This document shows positions 1-6,559 of a DNA stretch of 21,042 nucleotides, piece after piece (the stretch's first letter is position 1; every line of letters begins with the position of its first letter). This DNA comes from an uncultured Faecalibacterium sp. (lineage in GTDB: Bacteria > Bacillota > Clostridia > Oscillospirales > Ruminococcaceae), in the NCBI GenBank assembly GCA_900765105.1, contig CAAFQM010000077.1, positions 1-21,042 of the forward strand, given 5' to 3'. The notes beneath the pieces were generated by a model that saw nothing but the letters and a program-made list of their open reading frames with translations, was not told where the DNA came from and did not search any database. The position numbers and the translations under genes were made by a program.

Positions 1-1094
1 AGCACCACGCGCTTGCCCTTGACGGTGCTGGACACCACGTTCAGCTTGATGCGCACGCTGTTCTCGCGCTGCTTCTGGCTGCCCTGAATAAAGGTGCGTC
101 CGATGTATTTGTTCTTGATAAAGCCGATGCCGTAGGGGATGCCGCTTTCCTGCGAGTAGCCGAGGGCTGCGTCCAGACCGGAGTCCGGCACGCCGATGAC
201 CACATCGGCTTCCACCGGGTGCTCCTGCGCGAGGAAGCGGCCCGCCTGCTTGCGGGCTTCGTGCACCGAGCTGCCCTCGATGATGCTGTCCGGACGGGAG
301 AAATAGATGAACTCGAACACACACATCTGGGTGTCCGGGCGGCCGCAGTGGTCCTTGATGCTGCGCAGCTCACCGGTCTTGGCATCGGCCACCACGATCT
401 CGCCTGGCTCCACGTCCCGCAGCAGGGTGGCGCCGGCAGCGTCCAGCGCACAGCTCTCGCTGGCAAAGACGTAGCCGCCGCCGGGCAGCGTGCCGATGCA
501 CAGGGGGCGGTAGCCGCGGGGGTCGCGCACCGCGATGAGCTTGGTGGCAGACATGATCACCAGACTGTATGCGCCTTCCAGCACGTCCATGGTCTTGCTG
601 ATGGCCGTCTCGATGCTGCCCATGCGCAGGCGGTTGCGGGTGATGAGGTAGCAGATGACCTCGGTATCGGAGGAGCCGTGGAAAATGGCACCCTCGTTTT
701 CCAGCTGGCGGCGCAGCTCAAGAGCGTTGGTCAGGTTGCCGTTGTGGCACAGGGCCATGGTGCCGCGGCCGTGCCGGACGATCATGGGCTGGGCGTTGGC
801 CCGCACCCGGCTGCCGGAAGTGGCGTAGCGCACATGGCCGGTGGCCATATGGGCGGTGGGCTTGGAAAGGCTGCCCAGCACTGCCGGGGTGAACACCTCG
901 TTCACAAGGCCGAGATCCCGGTGGCCGATAATGACGCCGTCGTCGTTGACGGCGATGCCGCAGCTCTCCTGCCCGCGGTGCTGCAGGGCATACAGAGCCG
1001 AGTAAGCGGCAGCGGCCACATCCTCGGTACCGGCACGGTCATAGATGCCGAAAACGCCGCATTCCTCGTGCAGCGGATATGCAAAATCAGACAT
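1..1094 (-). CDS. purF: Amidophosphoribosyltransferase, C-terminal end cut by window edge
   Basis: PurF makes phosphoribosylamine from PRPP and glutamine, the first committed step of purine synthesis, in the cytoplasm. About 364 codons are present; family members run to about 470, so the PRPP-binding loop and C-terminus lie left of base 1. The N-terminus reads MSDFAYPLHEECGVFG. Cys12 is in the position of the glutaminase nucleophile that is exposed after propeptide cleavage, as in Bacillus-type PurF. LQHRGQES, GHVRYATSG, CHNGNL and the YFSRPDS region are all visible. The Cys just before EFIYFSRPDS matches a ligand of the Fe-S cluster in Bacillus-type enzymes (from family knowledge). The ATG at 1094 is preceded by AAGGAG. 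The start lies 10 bases after the purE stop, and this ribosome site abuts the purE TAA, so the two are probably translationally coupled. Expression probably depends on the leader upstream of purE. Confidence 0.96.
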   Translation of the reverse strand, partial: MSDFAYPLHEECGVFGIYDRAGTEDVAAAAYSALYALQHRGQESCGIAVNDDGVIIGHRDLGLVNEVFTPAVLGSLSKPTAHMATGHVRYATSGSRVRANAQPMIVRHGRGTMALCHNGNLTNALELRRQLENEGAIFHGSSDTEVICYLITRNRLRMGSIETAISKTMDVLEGAYSLVIMSATKLIAVRDPRGYRPLCIGTLPGGGYVFASESCALDAAGATLLRDVEPGEIVVADAKTGELRSIKDHCGRPDTQMCVFEFIYFSRPDSIIEGSSVHEARKQAGRFLAQEHPVEADVVIGVPDSGLDAALGYSQESGIPYGIGFIKNKYIGRTFIQGSQKQRENSVRIKLNVVSSTVKGKRVV

Positions 1095-1104
1095 TGGTTC
1101 TCCT

Positions 1105-1605
1105 TTACAGTTCGGCGATCTCCGCCTGCAGTTTTTCCTCTTTGGCTGCGATCTGGGCGGCCATGGCCTTGCGCTCGGCGGCCAGCTTTCCGGCAAGGGC
1201 ATCGTCGCCCAGAGCCAGAATTTCCGCGGCCAGCCATGCAGCGTTCTTGGCACCGTTCAGGGCCACGGTCGCCACCGGGATACCGCTGGGCATCTGGACG
1301 GTTGCCAGCAGCGCATCCAGACCATCCATCGCGCCGCCCTTCATGGGGATGCCGATCACCGGCAGGGTGGTGTTGGCGGGAAAGGCACCGGCCAGATGCG
1401 CCGCCATGCCCGCCGCGCAGAGGATGACGCCGAAACCGTTTGCCTTTGCGCTCTTTGCAAACTCCGCCGCCTCGGCGGGGGGGCGGTGCGCCGAAAGGAT
1501 GTGCGCCTCAAAGGGGATGCCCAGCGCTTTGAGCTGTGCGCAGGCGCCCTTTACCACCGGCCAGTCACTGTCCGAACCCATGATCACTGCAACCTTACGA
1601 ATCAT
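1105..1605 (-). CDS. purE: N5-carboxyaminoimidazole ribonucleotide mutase (PurE class I)
   Basis: PurE moves the carboxyl group of N5-CAIR to C4 of the imidazole ring in purine synthesis. The 166-residue product has the usual PurE length. It carries the phosphate-binding GSDSDW near residues 9-14, SAHRPP near 38-43 (the catalytic His region; many relatives have SAHRTP) and GMAAHL in the central loop. The longer in-frame reading starting at 1716 is rejected because it would run back through the terminator hairpin and has no ribosome site. The ATG at 1605 follows GAGAGG at a workable distance and gives the canonical N-terminus MIRKVAVIMGSDSD. The C-terminus is an Ala/Glu/Lys-rich helix. It is the first enzyme gene of a purE-purF pair. 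No promoter is apparent between the terminator at 1636-1674 and the start, so transcription probably has to read through that terminator. Confidence 0.96.
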   Translation of the reverse strand: MIRKVAVIMGSDSDWPVVKGACAQLKALGIPFEAHILSAHRPPAEAAEFAKSAKANGFGVILCAAGMAAHLAGAFPANTTLPVIGIPMKGGAMDGLDALLATVQMPSGIPVATVALNGAKNAAWLAAEILALGDDALAGKLAAERKAMAAQIAAKEEKLQAEIAEL

Positions 1606-1635
1606 AACCAAAAGCCTCTCTTTCTCGTATCCGGC

Positions 1636-1674
1636 AAACAAAAAAGGCTGTGGTACACCCGTACCACGGCCTTT
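1636..1674 (-). terminator. Strong rho-independent terminator/attenuator upstream of purE
   Basis: On the minus strand, 14-base arms at 1661-1674 and 1643-1656 pair with one G-U, close a 4-base GGGT loop, and are followed by TTTTTTGTTT. It ends about 30 bases before the purE ATG, with no promoter between, so it is better read as an attenuator for purEF than as a simple gene-end terminator. The TAA stop of the small frame at 1673-1777 lies in the base of the 5' arm, so a ribosome finishing that frame would cover the arm. Confidence 0.85.
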
Positions 1675-1777
1675 ATTTCTGCGTATACTTTCCCGGAGTT
1701 TTACCCGAAGCTGCACGATGCCCCTGACATGCGTGAATCTTGTTTCGACTCATGTGGCCCGGCAGCATCTTCTTCAT
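1673..1777 (-). CDS. 34-aa basic peptide, candidate leader peptide of purEF
   Basis: I do not recognise this peptide. The frame begins with ATG at 1777, eight bases after a clean GGAGGG site, and ends with TAA at 1673-1675. The 34 residues start MKKMLPGHMSRNK and end GKYTQK. They are basic (six Lys, two Arg, three His), with one Cys, four Gly and two Gln, and no hydrophobic segment that could be a signal peptide. The stop codon falls inside the first arm of the terminator upstream of purE. Two readings are possible: a leader peptide whose translation prevents termination, or a free-standing small protein with its own terminator. The good ribosome site and exact stop-terminator register support real translation, but a frame this short can also arise by chance. 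Confidence 0.5.
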   Translation of the reverse strand: MKKMLPGHMSRNKIHACQGHRAASGKTPGKYTQK

Positions 1778-2020
1778 TGAAGTTTCCCTCCGCAGTTCCT
1801 TTTTCTCCTTGCATCCGGCGGGCGGCAACGCCCTGTTTTGCGGTCTGCCGTCTGCCTGCTACATACAGTTTACGGCAAAAAAAACACTTTGGAAAGAGCA
1901 CCCGGGCAATTTCTCCCTTGTGTTCTCATGCCGTCAAAAAACTTTCGAAAGTTTTGTGCAGTTTCGACATCGTTTTTCTTTTTAAGTATGACTTATGGTT
2001 TCAGTATAATTTCTGTAAAA
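1778..2020 (-). promoter_or_regulatory. Leader/promoter region of the purE unit, with an 18-bp perfect palindrome
   Basis: This stretch separates ybaK from the small leader frame. It contains the perfect palindrome AAAACTTTCGAAAGTTTT at 1938-1955, directly next to TTGACG (minus strand, 1937-1932), which could be a -35 box, with a poor -10 (AGAAAT, 1914-1909) 17 bases on. A second weak candidate is TTTCCA (1895-1890) with TAAACT (1872-1867), 17 bases apart. The palindrome followed by extra Ts could also act as a weak terminator for ybaK. I looked for the conserved cores of the purine, PRPP and ZTP riboswitches and did not find them. Confidence 0.35.
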
Positions 2021-2503
2021 TCAGAAGATGATCTTCGCGGTGGTGGCCCGTGCGGCGCGGATGAGGTCGGCCGGGGCGCAGCACACCTGCGTGCCGATGC
2101 GTCCGCCGGAAACATAGACCTTTTCCTGTGCGAGGACGCTCTCGTCAAAGACAGTCTTGTACTGCTTTTTCATGCCCACCGGGCTGCAGCCGCCCCGCAC
2201 ATAGCCGGTGACCTTGTTGATATCGGCTACATGGATCATGGCTACGCTCTTTTCGCCCACGCTGCGGGCGGCGGCCTTCAGATCCAGCTCCGCCGCCACC
2301 GGAATGACAAACACAAAGTAATTTTTGCTGTTGCCCTGCGTTACCAGCGTCTTGTACACACAGGCCGGATCTTCGCCCATGCTGCCTGCCACATCCACAC
2401 CGGCCACGGCCACGCCCTCTTCGTGGGCGTACTCATGGGCGGTGTAGGGCACCTTTTCCCGTTCCAGAATGCGCATGGCATTGGTTTTTGCTTCTTTTCC
2501 CAT
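2021..2503 (-). CDS. ybaK: YbaK/EbsC family Cys-tRNA(Pro)/aminoacyl-tRNA deacylase
   Basis: Proteins of this family hydrolyse mischarged aminoacyl-tRNA in trans, typically Cys-tRNA(Pro), and act in the cytoplasm. The 160-residue product is the usual length for a free-standing family member. It shows EDPACVYKTLV with the conserved Lys51, the central FVIPVAAELDLKAAAR strand-helix unit, and GGCSPVGMKK near 104-113 followed by the C-terminal VYVSGGRIG strand-turn. The ATG at 2503 has AGGGGAA about nine bases upstream; the in-frame ATG at 2572 would read through the palindromic hairpin at 2524-2550 and is rejected. The gene appears to stand alone: a divergent promoter lies upstream and the purE leader follows. 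The exact misacylated tRNA it clears cannot be told from sequence. Confidence 0.92.
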   Translation of the reverse strand: MGKEAKTNAMRILEREKVPYTAHEYAHEEGVAVAGVDVAGSMGEDPACVYKTLVTQGNSKNYFVFVIPVAAELDLKAAARSVGEKSVAMIHVADINKVTGYVRGGCSPVGMKKQYKTVFDESVLAQEKVYVSGGRIGTQVCCAPADLIRAARATTAKIIF

Positions 2504-2523
2504 TGTTGTTTTCCCCTTCTCGA

Positions 2524-2551
2524 TAGGCCTTCCCCCAAGGGGGGAAGGCTT
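2524..2551 (+). terminator. GC-rich palindrome with T tract, terminator-like but with no gene upstream
   Basis: The plus strand reads AGGCCTTCCCCC, AA, GGGGGGAAGGCT and then a run of T. As RNA this is a near-perfect hairpin with a T tract, the form of an intrinsic terminator for rightward transcription, yet no rightward gene precedes it. In the leftward ybaK transcript the hairpin has no T tract, and its CCTTCCCC arm is complementary to the ybaK ribosome site region (GAAGGGGAA), so it could also affect ybaK translation. A dispersed palindromic repeat remnant is a third explanation. Confidence 0.45.
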
Positions 2552-2669
2552 TTTTCGTCCCCATTCTACCACGTTCCCCGTTCAAAATACAGTCTTTTTG
2601 GCAAAAAGACGAATCTTTGCCATGCAAGACCGCCTTTCTGCACAAATTTTTGAAAAATCAAATTTTCTC

Positions 2670-2698
2670 TTGACTTCAGTTTCCTGAAGTGATATCAT
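2670..2698 (+). promoter_or_regulatory. Sigma-70-type promoter of the DAHP synthase gene
   Basis: TTGACT at 2670-2675 and TATCAT at 2693-2698 are separated by exactly 17 bases. The predicted start of transcription is near 2705, giving a leader of about 100 bases before the ATG at 2809. A palindromic operator fills the spacer and a second one starts just after the start point. Confidence 0.8.
2673..2690. promoter_or_regulatory. Operator copy 1, 18-bp palindrome in the promoter spacer
   Basis: ACTTCAG-TTTC-CTGAAGT is a perfect 7-4-7 inverted repeat lying between, and touching, the -35 and -10 boxes. A bound dimeric regulator would block RNA polymerase. The same arms recur at 2710-2727. Confidence 0.75.
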
Positions 2699-2709
2699 AG
2701 CGTCACACC

Positions 2710-2727
2710 ACTTCAGAACCCTGAAGT
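2710..2727. promoter_or_regulatory. Operator copy 2, 18-bp palindrome just downstream of the start of transcription
   Basis: ACTTCAG-AACC-CTGAAGT has arms identical to copy 1 and a different 4-base centre. Centres are 37 bp apart, about 3.5 helical turns. The identical arms with diverged centres are what a protein-binding site predicts. Confidence 0.75.
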
Positions 2728-2808
2728 TTGATAGAACAAGCTGCGGCAAAGGAGCCGGTCTCCCTCGCCGTTTCGCACGATAGGAAAAGGCAAAGGAGAC
2801 AAAACACT

Positions 2809-3822
2809 ATGATCATCGTACTCAAACAGGACGCCCCTGACGTACAGGTCCGCGAGTTCTGCCACGAACTGGAGGACATGGGCCTGCAGATCAACGACTC
2901 CAAGGGCAGTGAGAGCCACATTCTGGGCCTGATCGGCGACACCAAGGCCGTGGCCGAAAGCTGGGTTCTGGCAAACCCGGTAGTGGAGACCTGCCGCCGC
3001 GTATCTGAGCCGTACAAAAAGGCCAACCGCAAATTCCACCCGGACGACAGCGTCATTGATGTGGACGGCGTTAAGATCGGCGGCGGAAACTTCGCGGTCA
3101 TCGCCGGCCCCTGCAGCATCGAGAGCGAGGAACAGATCACCTACTGTGCCCAGCGGGTCAAGGCTGCCGGTGCTTCCCTGCTGCGCGGCGGCGCATTCAA
3201 GCCCCGCACCTCCCCCTACTCCTTTCAGGGCATGCGCAGCGAGGGTCTGGACCTGCTCAAGCTGGCCCGCCGTGCCACCGGTGCCCCCATCGTCACCGAG
3301 ATCATGAACACCGAGCATCTGCCCCTGTTCGAGAACGTGGACCTGATCCAGGTCGGTGCCCGCAACATGCAGAACTTCGAGCTGCTCAAGGCGGTGGGCC
3401 GCCAGAAAAAGCCTGTGCTGCTCAAGCGCGGCCTTGCCAACACGCTGGAAGAGTTCGTGATGAGCGCCGAGTACATCATGGCCGAGGGCAATGAGAACGT
3501 CATCCTCTGCGAGCGCGGCATCCGCACCTTCGAGACCAGCATGCGCAACACCCTCGACCTTGCCGGTGTGGTGATGCTGCACAAGATGACCCACCTGCCT
3601 GTGGTGGTGGATCCCAGCCACGCCTGCGGCCATGCATGGATGGTGCCGGAGCTGGCTAAAGCCGCTGTGGCTGCCGGGGCCGACGGCCTGATGATCGAGG
3701 GGCACAACAACCCCGCCAAGGCCAAGTGCGACGGTGCCCAGAGCCTGACCCCCGACCAGTTCGATGAGCTGATGCAGTTCATCGGCAAAGAGGTGGAGTT
3801 CTTCGGCAAGAAGATGAACTGA
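2809..3822 (+). CDS. aroF: 3-deoxy-7-phosphoheptulonate (DAHP) synthase, type I-beta with N-terminal regulatory domain
   Basis: The enzyme condenses phosphoenolpyruvate and erythrose 4-phosphate, the entry step of the shikimate pathway. Residues 1-75 resemble the ferredoxin-like regulatory domain found in Thermotoga-type DAHP synthases, which senses Tyr/Phe in characterised members. The barrel follows, with GPCSIES at 100-106, KPRTSPYSFQG at 131-141, LLKRG near 205 and DPSHACGH at 269-275. Cys102, His271, Glu297 and Asp308 are the likely metal ligands. The length, 337 residues, matches this subgroup. AAAGGAG sits before the ATG at 2809; an upstream in-frame TTG at 2728 falls at the end of operator 2 and is rejected. 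It is a single-gene unit with its own promoter, two operators and a terminator. Feedback inhibition by an aromatic amino acid plus transcriptional repression is the likely regulation; the symbol is by family and not by orthology. Confidence 0.95.
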   Translation: MIIVLKQDAPDVQVREFCHELEDMGLQINDSKGSESHILGLIGDTKAVAESWVLANPVVETCRRVSEPYKKANRKFHPDDSVIDVDGVKIGGGNFAVIAGPCSIESEEQITYCAQRVKAAGASLLRGGAFKPRTSPYSFQGMRSEGLDLLKLARRATGAPIVTEIMNTEHLPLFENVDLIQVGARNMQNFELLKAVGRQKKPVLLKRGLANTLEEFVMSAEYIMAEGNENVILCERGIRTFETSMRNTLDLAGVVMLHKMTHLPVVVDPSHACGHAWMVPELAKAAVAAGADGLMIEGHNNPAKAKCDGAQSLTPDQFDELMQFIGKEVEFFGKKMN

Positions 3823-3844
3823 TCTTCGTACATTCTGATAAAGT

Positions 3845-3893
3845 AAAATCGGCTTCCGCAGAGAGCATTCTGCCGGGAGCCGATTTTTTTTTT
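3845..3893. terminator. Bidirectional terminator between convergent genes
   Basis: Arms AAAATCGGCT (3845-3854) and AGCCGATTTT (3878-3887) enclose a second inner stem (GCAGA/TCTGC). A run of ten T follows on the plus strand and AAAA/TTTT lies at the base on the other side, so it can end both the DAHP synthase transcript and the leftward SGNH hydrolase transcript. Confidence 0.88.
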
Positions 3894-3900
3894 GCGTTTT

Positions 3901-4932
3901 TTACTGTGTGCTGTACACGCTGCCCATGGTCCAGGAGTTGGAAGCGCTGTACTTTGCGTGGTTGCGCAGGTAGGTGACCCATGCGCCGTAGCCGTTGCCG
4001 GCCGAGAAGTGGATGCCGTCCGGGGCGGCCAGCATCTCTTTCAGGTTGCCTTCGCCATCGGCCAGCGTCTCCCACAGGTCAAGGTAGACGCAGCCCTTGC
4101 TGTCGGCCAACTGCGCCAGCTGTTCGTTCACGCCGCGCAGCACGTCCGAGGCAAGGCCCGGCTTTTCCGCTGCCGCCGAAGGCCGCACCGGCGGGATGGA
4201 CTGCACATAGATCACGCAGTCACTGCCCAGCGTTTCACGCAGGGTGTCCAGCATCTGGCCGTAGTAGGCGAGGAACCGGTCGGCCGCGCCCAGCGTGGTG
4301 AGGGTGTTGGTGCCCAGCAGGATATACAGCTTTTTCGGCTGTGCCGCTGCCAGCACGTCCAGCGCGATCTCTTCGCCGCGGGTGGAACTTTTCACAGCAC
4401 TGCGGTTGACGATGGCGTCCGGACCGACACCGGTATAGCCGCAGATCAGCGCACCGCCCAGATTGATCTGATAATCCGAGAAGCCCACTGTCAGGCTGTC
4501 GCCCAAAAAGGCAGCGTCCGAGAAATAGCTCAGGTCCACCTGCCCGCAGCTGGGCTGGCGGATGACGCTGGCATCACGGGCTTTCACGGCTGCTGCACCG
4601 TCGCTCTGCCGTGCCGGGCCAAAAGATTCCAGCGTAACGGCTCCGGCGCTGTCCTGTACGGTGCTGTCCGTACTGTCGGCCCCGCTTGCTGCTTCGCCCT
4701 GCATGGGCAGCGGGGCAAGGATGTTCTCCGCAATGCCGCCGGCATTCACTTCCGGCGTGGCATCAGCACCCGCCGCCCCGTGTTCCAGAATGGCCGTGAT
4801 CGCGTAGGACACCAGCAGAATGGCGATGAACGCCCCCAGCAGGCGCAGTTTCCAGTTCACGCTCCCGTGACGTGCCCGGCGTCCGGAGCGGTATTCGTGC
4901 GAAATTCCCATGGTATTTCCAGCTTTCTCCAT
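3901..4932 (-). CDS. Membrane-anchored SGNH/GDSL-type hydrolase
   Basis: It is predicted to be an extracytoplasmic esterase or acyl hydrolase tethered to the membrane. A basic N-terminus is followed by one hydrophobic segment at about residues 30-50, then an Ala/Asp/Ser-rich linker to about 130. The hydrolase domain has AFLGDSLTVG (nucleophile Ser146), LLGTNTL with Asn209 (block III) and DGIHFS with Asp305 and His308 (block V). The catalytic Ser, Asn, Asp and His all appear intact. The substrate is unknown; cell-wall O-acetyl groups are a common guess for such proteins but nothing here proves it. The ATG at 4932 has a weak GGGAAA upstream, and an ATG seven codons later (4911) is possible without affecting the domains. 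It has its own promoter and shares the terminator at 3845-3893 with the DAHP synthase gene. Confidence 0.88.
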   Translation of the reverse strand: MEKAGNTMGISHEYRSGRRARHGSVNWKLRLLGAFIAILLVSYAITAILEHGAAGADATPEVNAGGIAENILAPLPMQGEAASGADSTDSTVQDSAGAVTLESFGPARQSDGAAAVKARDASVIRQPSCGQVDLSYFSDAAFLGDSLTVGFSDYQINLGGALICGYTGVGPDAIVNRSAVKSSTRGEEIALDVLAAAQPKKLYILLGTNTLTTLGAADRFLAYYGQMLDTLRETLGSDCVIYVQSIPPVRPSAAAEKPGLASDVLRGVNEQLAQLADSKGCVYLDLWETLADGEGNLKEMLAAPDGIHFSAGNGYGAWVTYLRNHAKYSASNSWTMGSVYSTQ

Positions 4933-4983
4933 TTTTCCCGTGCAGAGCAGGCTGTTTTTCCCCTGCTGTGCCGTACAGGTTCT

Positions 4984-5012
4984 ATTTTATCATAATTATT
5001 TTGCCTGTGCAA
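4984..5012 (-). promoter_or_regulatory. Promoter of the SGNH hydrolase gene
   Basis: On the minus strand TTGCAC (5012-5007) and TAAAAT (4989-4984) are 17 bases apart. Transcription would start near 4977, giving a leader of about 45 bases. It lies back to back with the phosphofructokinase promoter; the two -35 boxes are 11 bp apart. Confidence 0.7.
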
Positions 5013-5023
5013 CCAATTGGGTC

Positions 5024-5052
5024 TTGCATACAACAGCCAAAACAGGTACAAT
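5024..5052 (+). promoter_or_regulatory. Promoter of the first phosphofructokinase gene
   Basis: TTGCAT at 5024-5029 and TACAAT at 5047-5052 have 17-base spacing. Start of transcription would be near 5059, leaving a leader of about 195 bases before the ATG at 5255. A short hairpin plus T run lies in that leader at 5081-5112. Confidence 0.7.
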
Positions 5053-5080
5053 AGAATCGCAGCAGATTTTGCGCATTTTA

Positions 5081-5112
5081 CAAAAAGCCAATGCACATTG
5101 CTGCTGTTTTTT
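5081..5112 (+). terminator. Possible attenuator hairpin in the phosphofructokinase leader
   Basis: AGCCAATG-CA-CATTGCT forms a short stem with one bulged C and is soon followed by six T (5107-5112). It lies about 25-55 bases after the predicted start of transcription. The upstream GCAGCAG near 5058-5065 could pair instead with CTGCTG at 5101-5106, giving an alternative fold. The remaining leader to 5254 shows only the AAAGGAGGT ribosome site. The stem is modest, so this is tentative. Confidence 0.3.
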
Positions 5113-5254
5113 GTATCACTTGCAAATCCCGTCTTGTTTGCCGCTCGGTCTGCGGGCAGTGCAGGGCCTTACGACCACCCCCACAAAGGCGGCGCGGAAG
5201 CGGAACATTGCAGGGAAGAATGATAAGAAGTGGAACTTTGAAAAGGAGGTTCTC

Positions 5255-6478
5255 ATGGCCAGGAATGTGATCATTGGTCAGAGCGGCGGTCCTACCGCCG
5301 TGATCAACTCCAGTCTGGCGGGCGTTTACAAGGCGGCCTGCAGTCTGGGTGCAGACAAGGTGTACGGCATGAAGTACGGCATCGAAGGTCTGCTCAAGGA
5401 GGAGACGCTGGAACTGAACGTCCTGCTGGACGACCGCATGAGCATCGAGCTGCTCAAGCGTACCCCTTCCAGCTATCTGGGCAGCTGCCGCTACAAGCTG
5501 CCCGACCCGGACACCGACTCTACCCCGTTCGTCAAGCTGTTCACCCTGTTTGACAAGTACGACATCTGCGCGGTGTTCTACATCGGCGGCAACGACTCCA
5601 TGGACACCATTGCAAAGCTTTCCCGCTACGGTGAGCGGGTGGGCAGCAGCGTGCGGTTCATCGGTGTGCCAAAGACCATCGACAACGACCTGTGCCTGAC
5701 CGACCACACCCCCGGTTACGGCTCGGCGGCAAAGTATATCGCCACCATCTTAAAGGAAGTCATCCGCGATTCCTCCGTGTATGACATCCGCAGCGTGACC
5801 GTGGCCGAGATCATGGGCCGCCACGCAGGCTGGCTGGCCGGCGCGGCCTGCCTTGCCGGCGGCGACGACTGCGAAGGCCCGGATCTGATCCTTCTGCCGG
5901 AGGTCCCCTTCGACGAGGACAAGTTCCTGACCCGGGTGGATGAGCTGCAGCGGGTCAAGCCCAATGTCATCATCGCGGCCAGCGAGGGCGTCAAGACCGC
6001 CAACGGCACCTATCTGTGCGATCTTGTGTCCACCGCCGGCCAGCTGGACGCCTTCGGCCACAAGGCCGTCCTCAGCGGCACCAGCCGGTATCTGTCGGAG
6101 CTGATCCACGACAAGCTGAACTGCAAGAGCCGCGCCATCGAGTTCTCCACCCTGCAGCGCTGCGCCAGCCATCTGGCCAGCCGCACCGATGTGAACGAGG
6201 CCTACGCCGTGGGCGGCGCAGCAGCAGCCGCTGCCTTTGCGGGCGAAAGCGGCCGCATGATCGCGCTGGAACGCATTTCCAGTTATCCCTACCAGTGCAT
6301 CACCAAGTCGGTGGATGTGCAGCAGGTGGCAAACCTTGAAAAGAAGGTGCCGCTGGACTGGATCGCCCCCGACGGGATGCAGGTGACTGCGGCGTTTGAG
6401 GAATACGCCCGCCCGCTGATCCTGGACGAGGTGACCCCTGTCTACGTCAACGGCACCCCGCGTCATATCCGGCTGTAA
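5255..6478 (+). CDS. Phosphofructokinase, PPi-type active site (paralogue 1)
   Basis: It phosphorylates fructose 6-phosphate at C1, probably with pyrophosphate, in glycolysis. The 407-residue protein starts MARNVIIGQSGGPTAVIN, the donor-binding loop. GGNDS at 111-115 has Asp114 where ATP enzymes have Gly (E. coli Gly104), and PKTIDND at 139-145 has Lys140 where ATP enzymes have Gly124; both changes mark PPi use in the family. Asp143 is the likely catalytic base and MGRHAGW (187-193) binds sugar phosphate. Unusually, Asn113 replaces the Asp that binds Mg in E. coli (Asp103). The ATG at 5255 follows AAAGGAGGT; the frame is open back to 4910 but upstream codons overlap the promoter. A close paralogue follows 81 bases downstream. 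ATP use is not strictly excluded. Confidence 0.93.
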   Translation: MARNVIIGQSGGPTAVINSSLAGVYKAACSLGADKVYGMKYGIEGLLKEETLELNVLLDDRMSIELLKRTPSSYLGSCRYKLPDPDTDSTPFVKLFTLFDKYDICAVFYIGGNDSMDTIAKLSRYGERVGSSVRFIGVPKTIDNDLCLTDHTPGYGSAAKYIATILKEVIRDSSVYDIRSVTVAEIMGRHAGWLAGAACLAGGDDCEGPDLILLPEVPFDEDKFLTRVDELQRVKPNVIIAASEGVKTANGTYLCDLVSTAGQLDAFGHKAVLSGTSRYLSELIHDKLNCKSRAIEFSTLQRCASHLASRTDVNEAYAVGGAAAAAAFAGESGRMIALERISSYPYQCITKSVDVQQVANLEKKVPLDWIAPDGMQVTAAFEEYARPLILDEVTPVYVNGTPRHIRL

Positions 6479-6499
6479 CCCCTTTTCCGCGTCTGTTTT

Positions 6500-6518
6500 C
6501 GTGCATCCTGCACGTTTT
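6500..6518 (+). terminator. Small intercistronic hairpin with T run
   Basis: CGTGCA-TCC-TGCACG followed by TTTT lies between the two phosphofructokinase genes. It is too short to be a strong terminator and may instead cause partial termination or protect the 3' end of the upstream message. No clear promoter is visible between the genes, so they are probably cotranscribed. Confidence 0.4.
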
Positions 6519-6559
6519 ATAAATTGCCGAAACAGAAAAAACAAAAAGGAGAAATCATC

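Noticed and set aside
219..1427. 402-codon plus-strand frame over purF and purE
   Set aside because: Shadow of well-supported genes on the minus strand.
1606..2020. Purine, PRPP or ZTP riboswitch upstream of purE
   Set aside because: I looked for the conserved cores by eye and did not see them; the leader frame and terminator explain the region better. A covariance search would settle it.
2728..2808. TTG start extending the DAHP synthase by 27 codons
   Set aside because: The TTG falls at the edge of operator 2, the added residues are not family-like, and AAAGGAG sits before the ATG at 2809.
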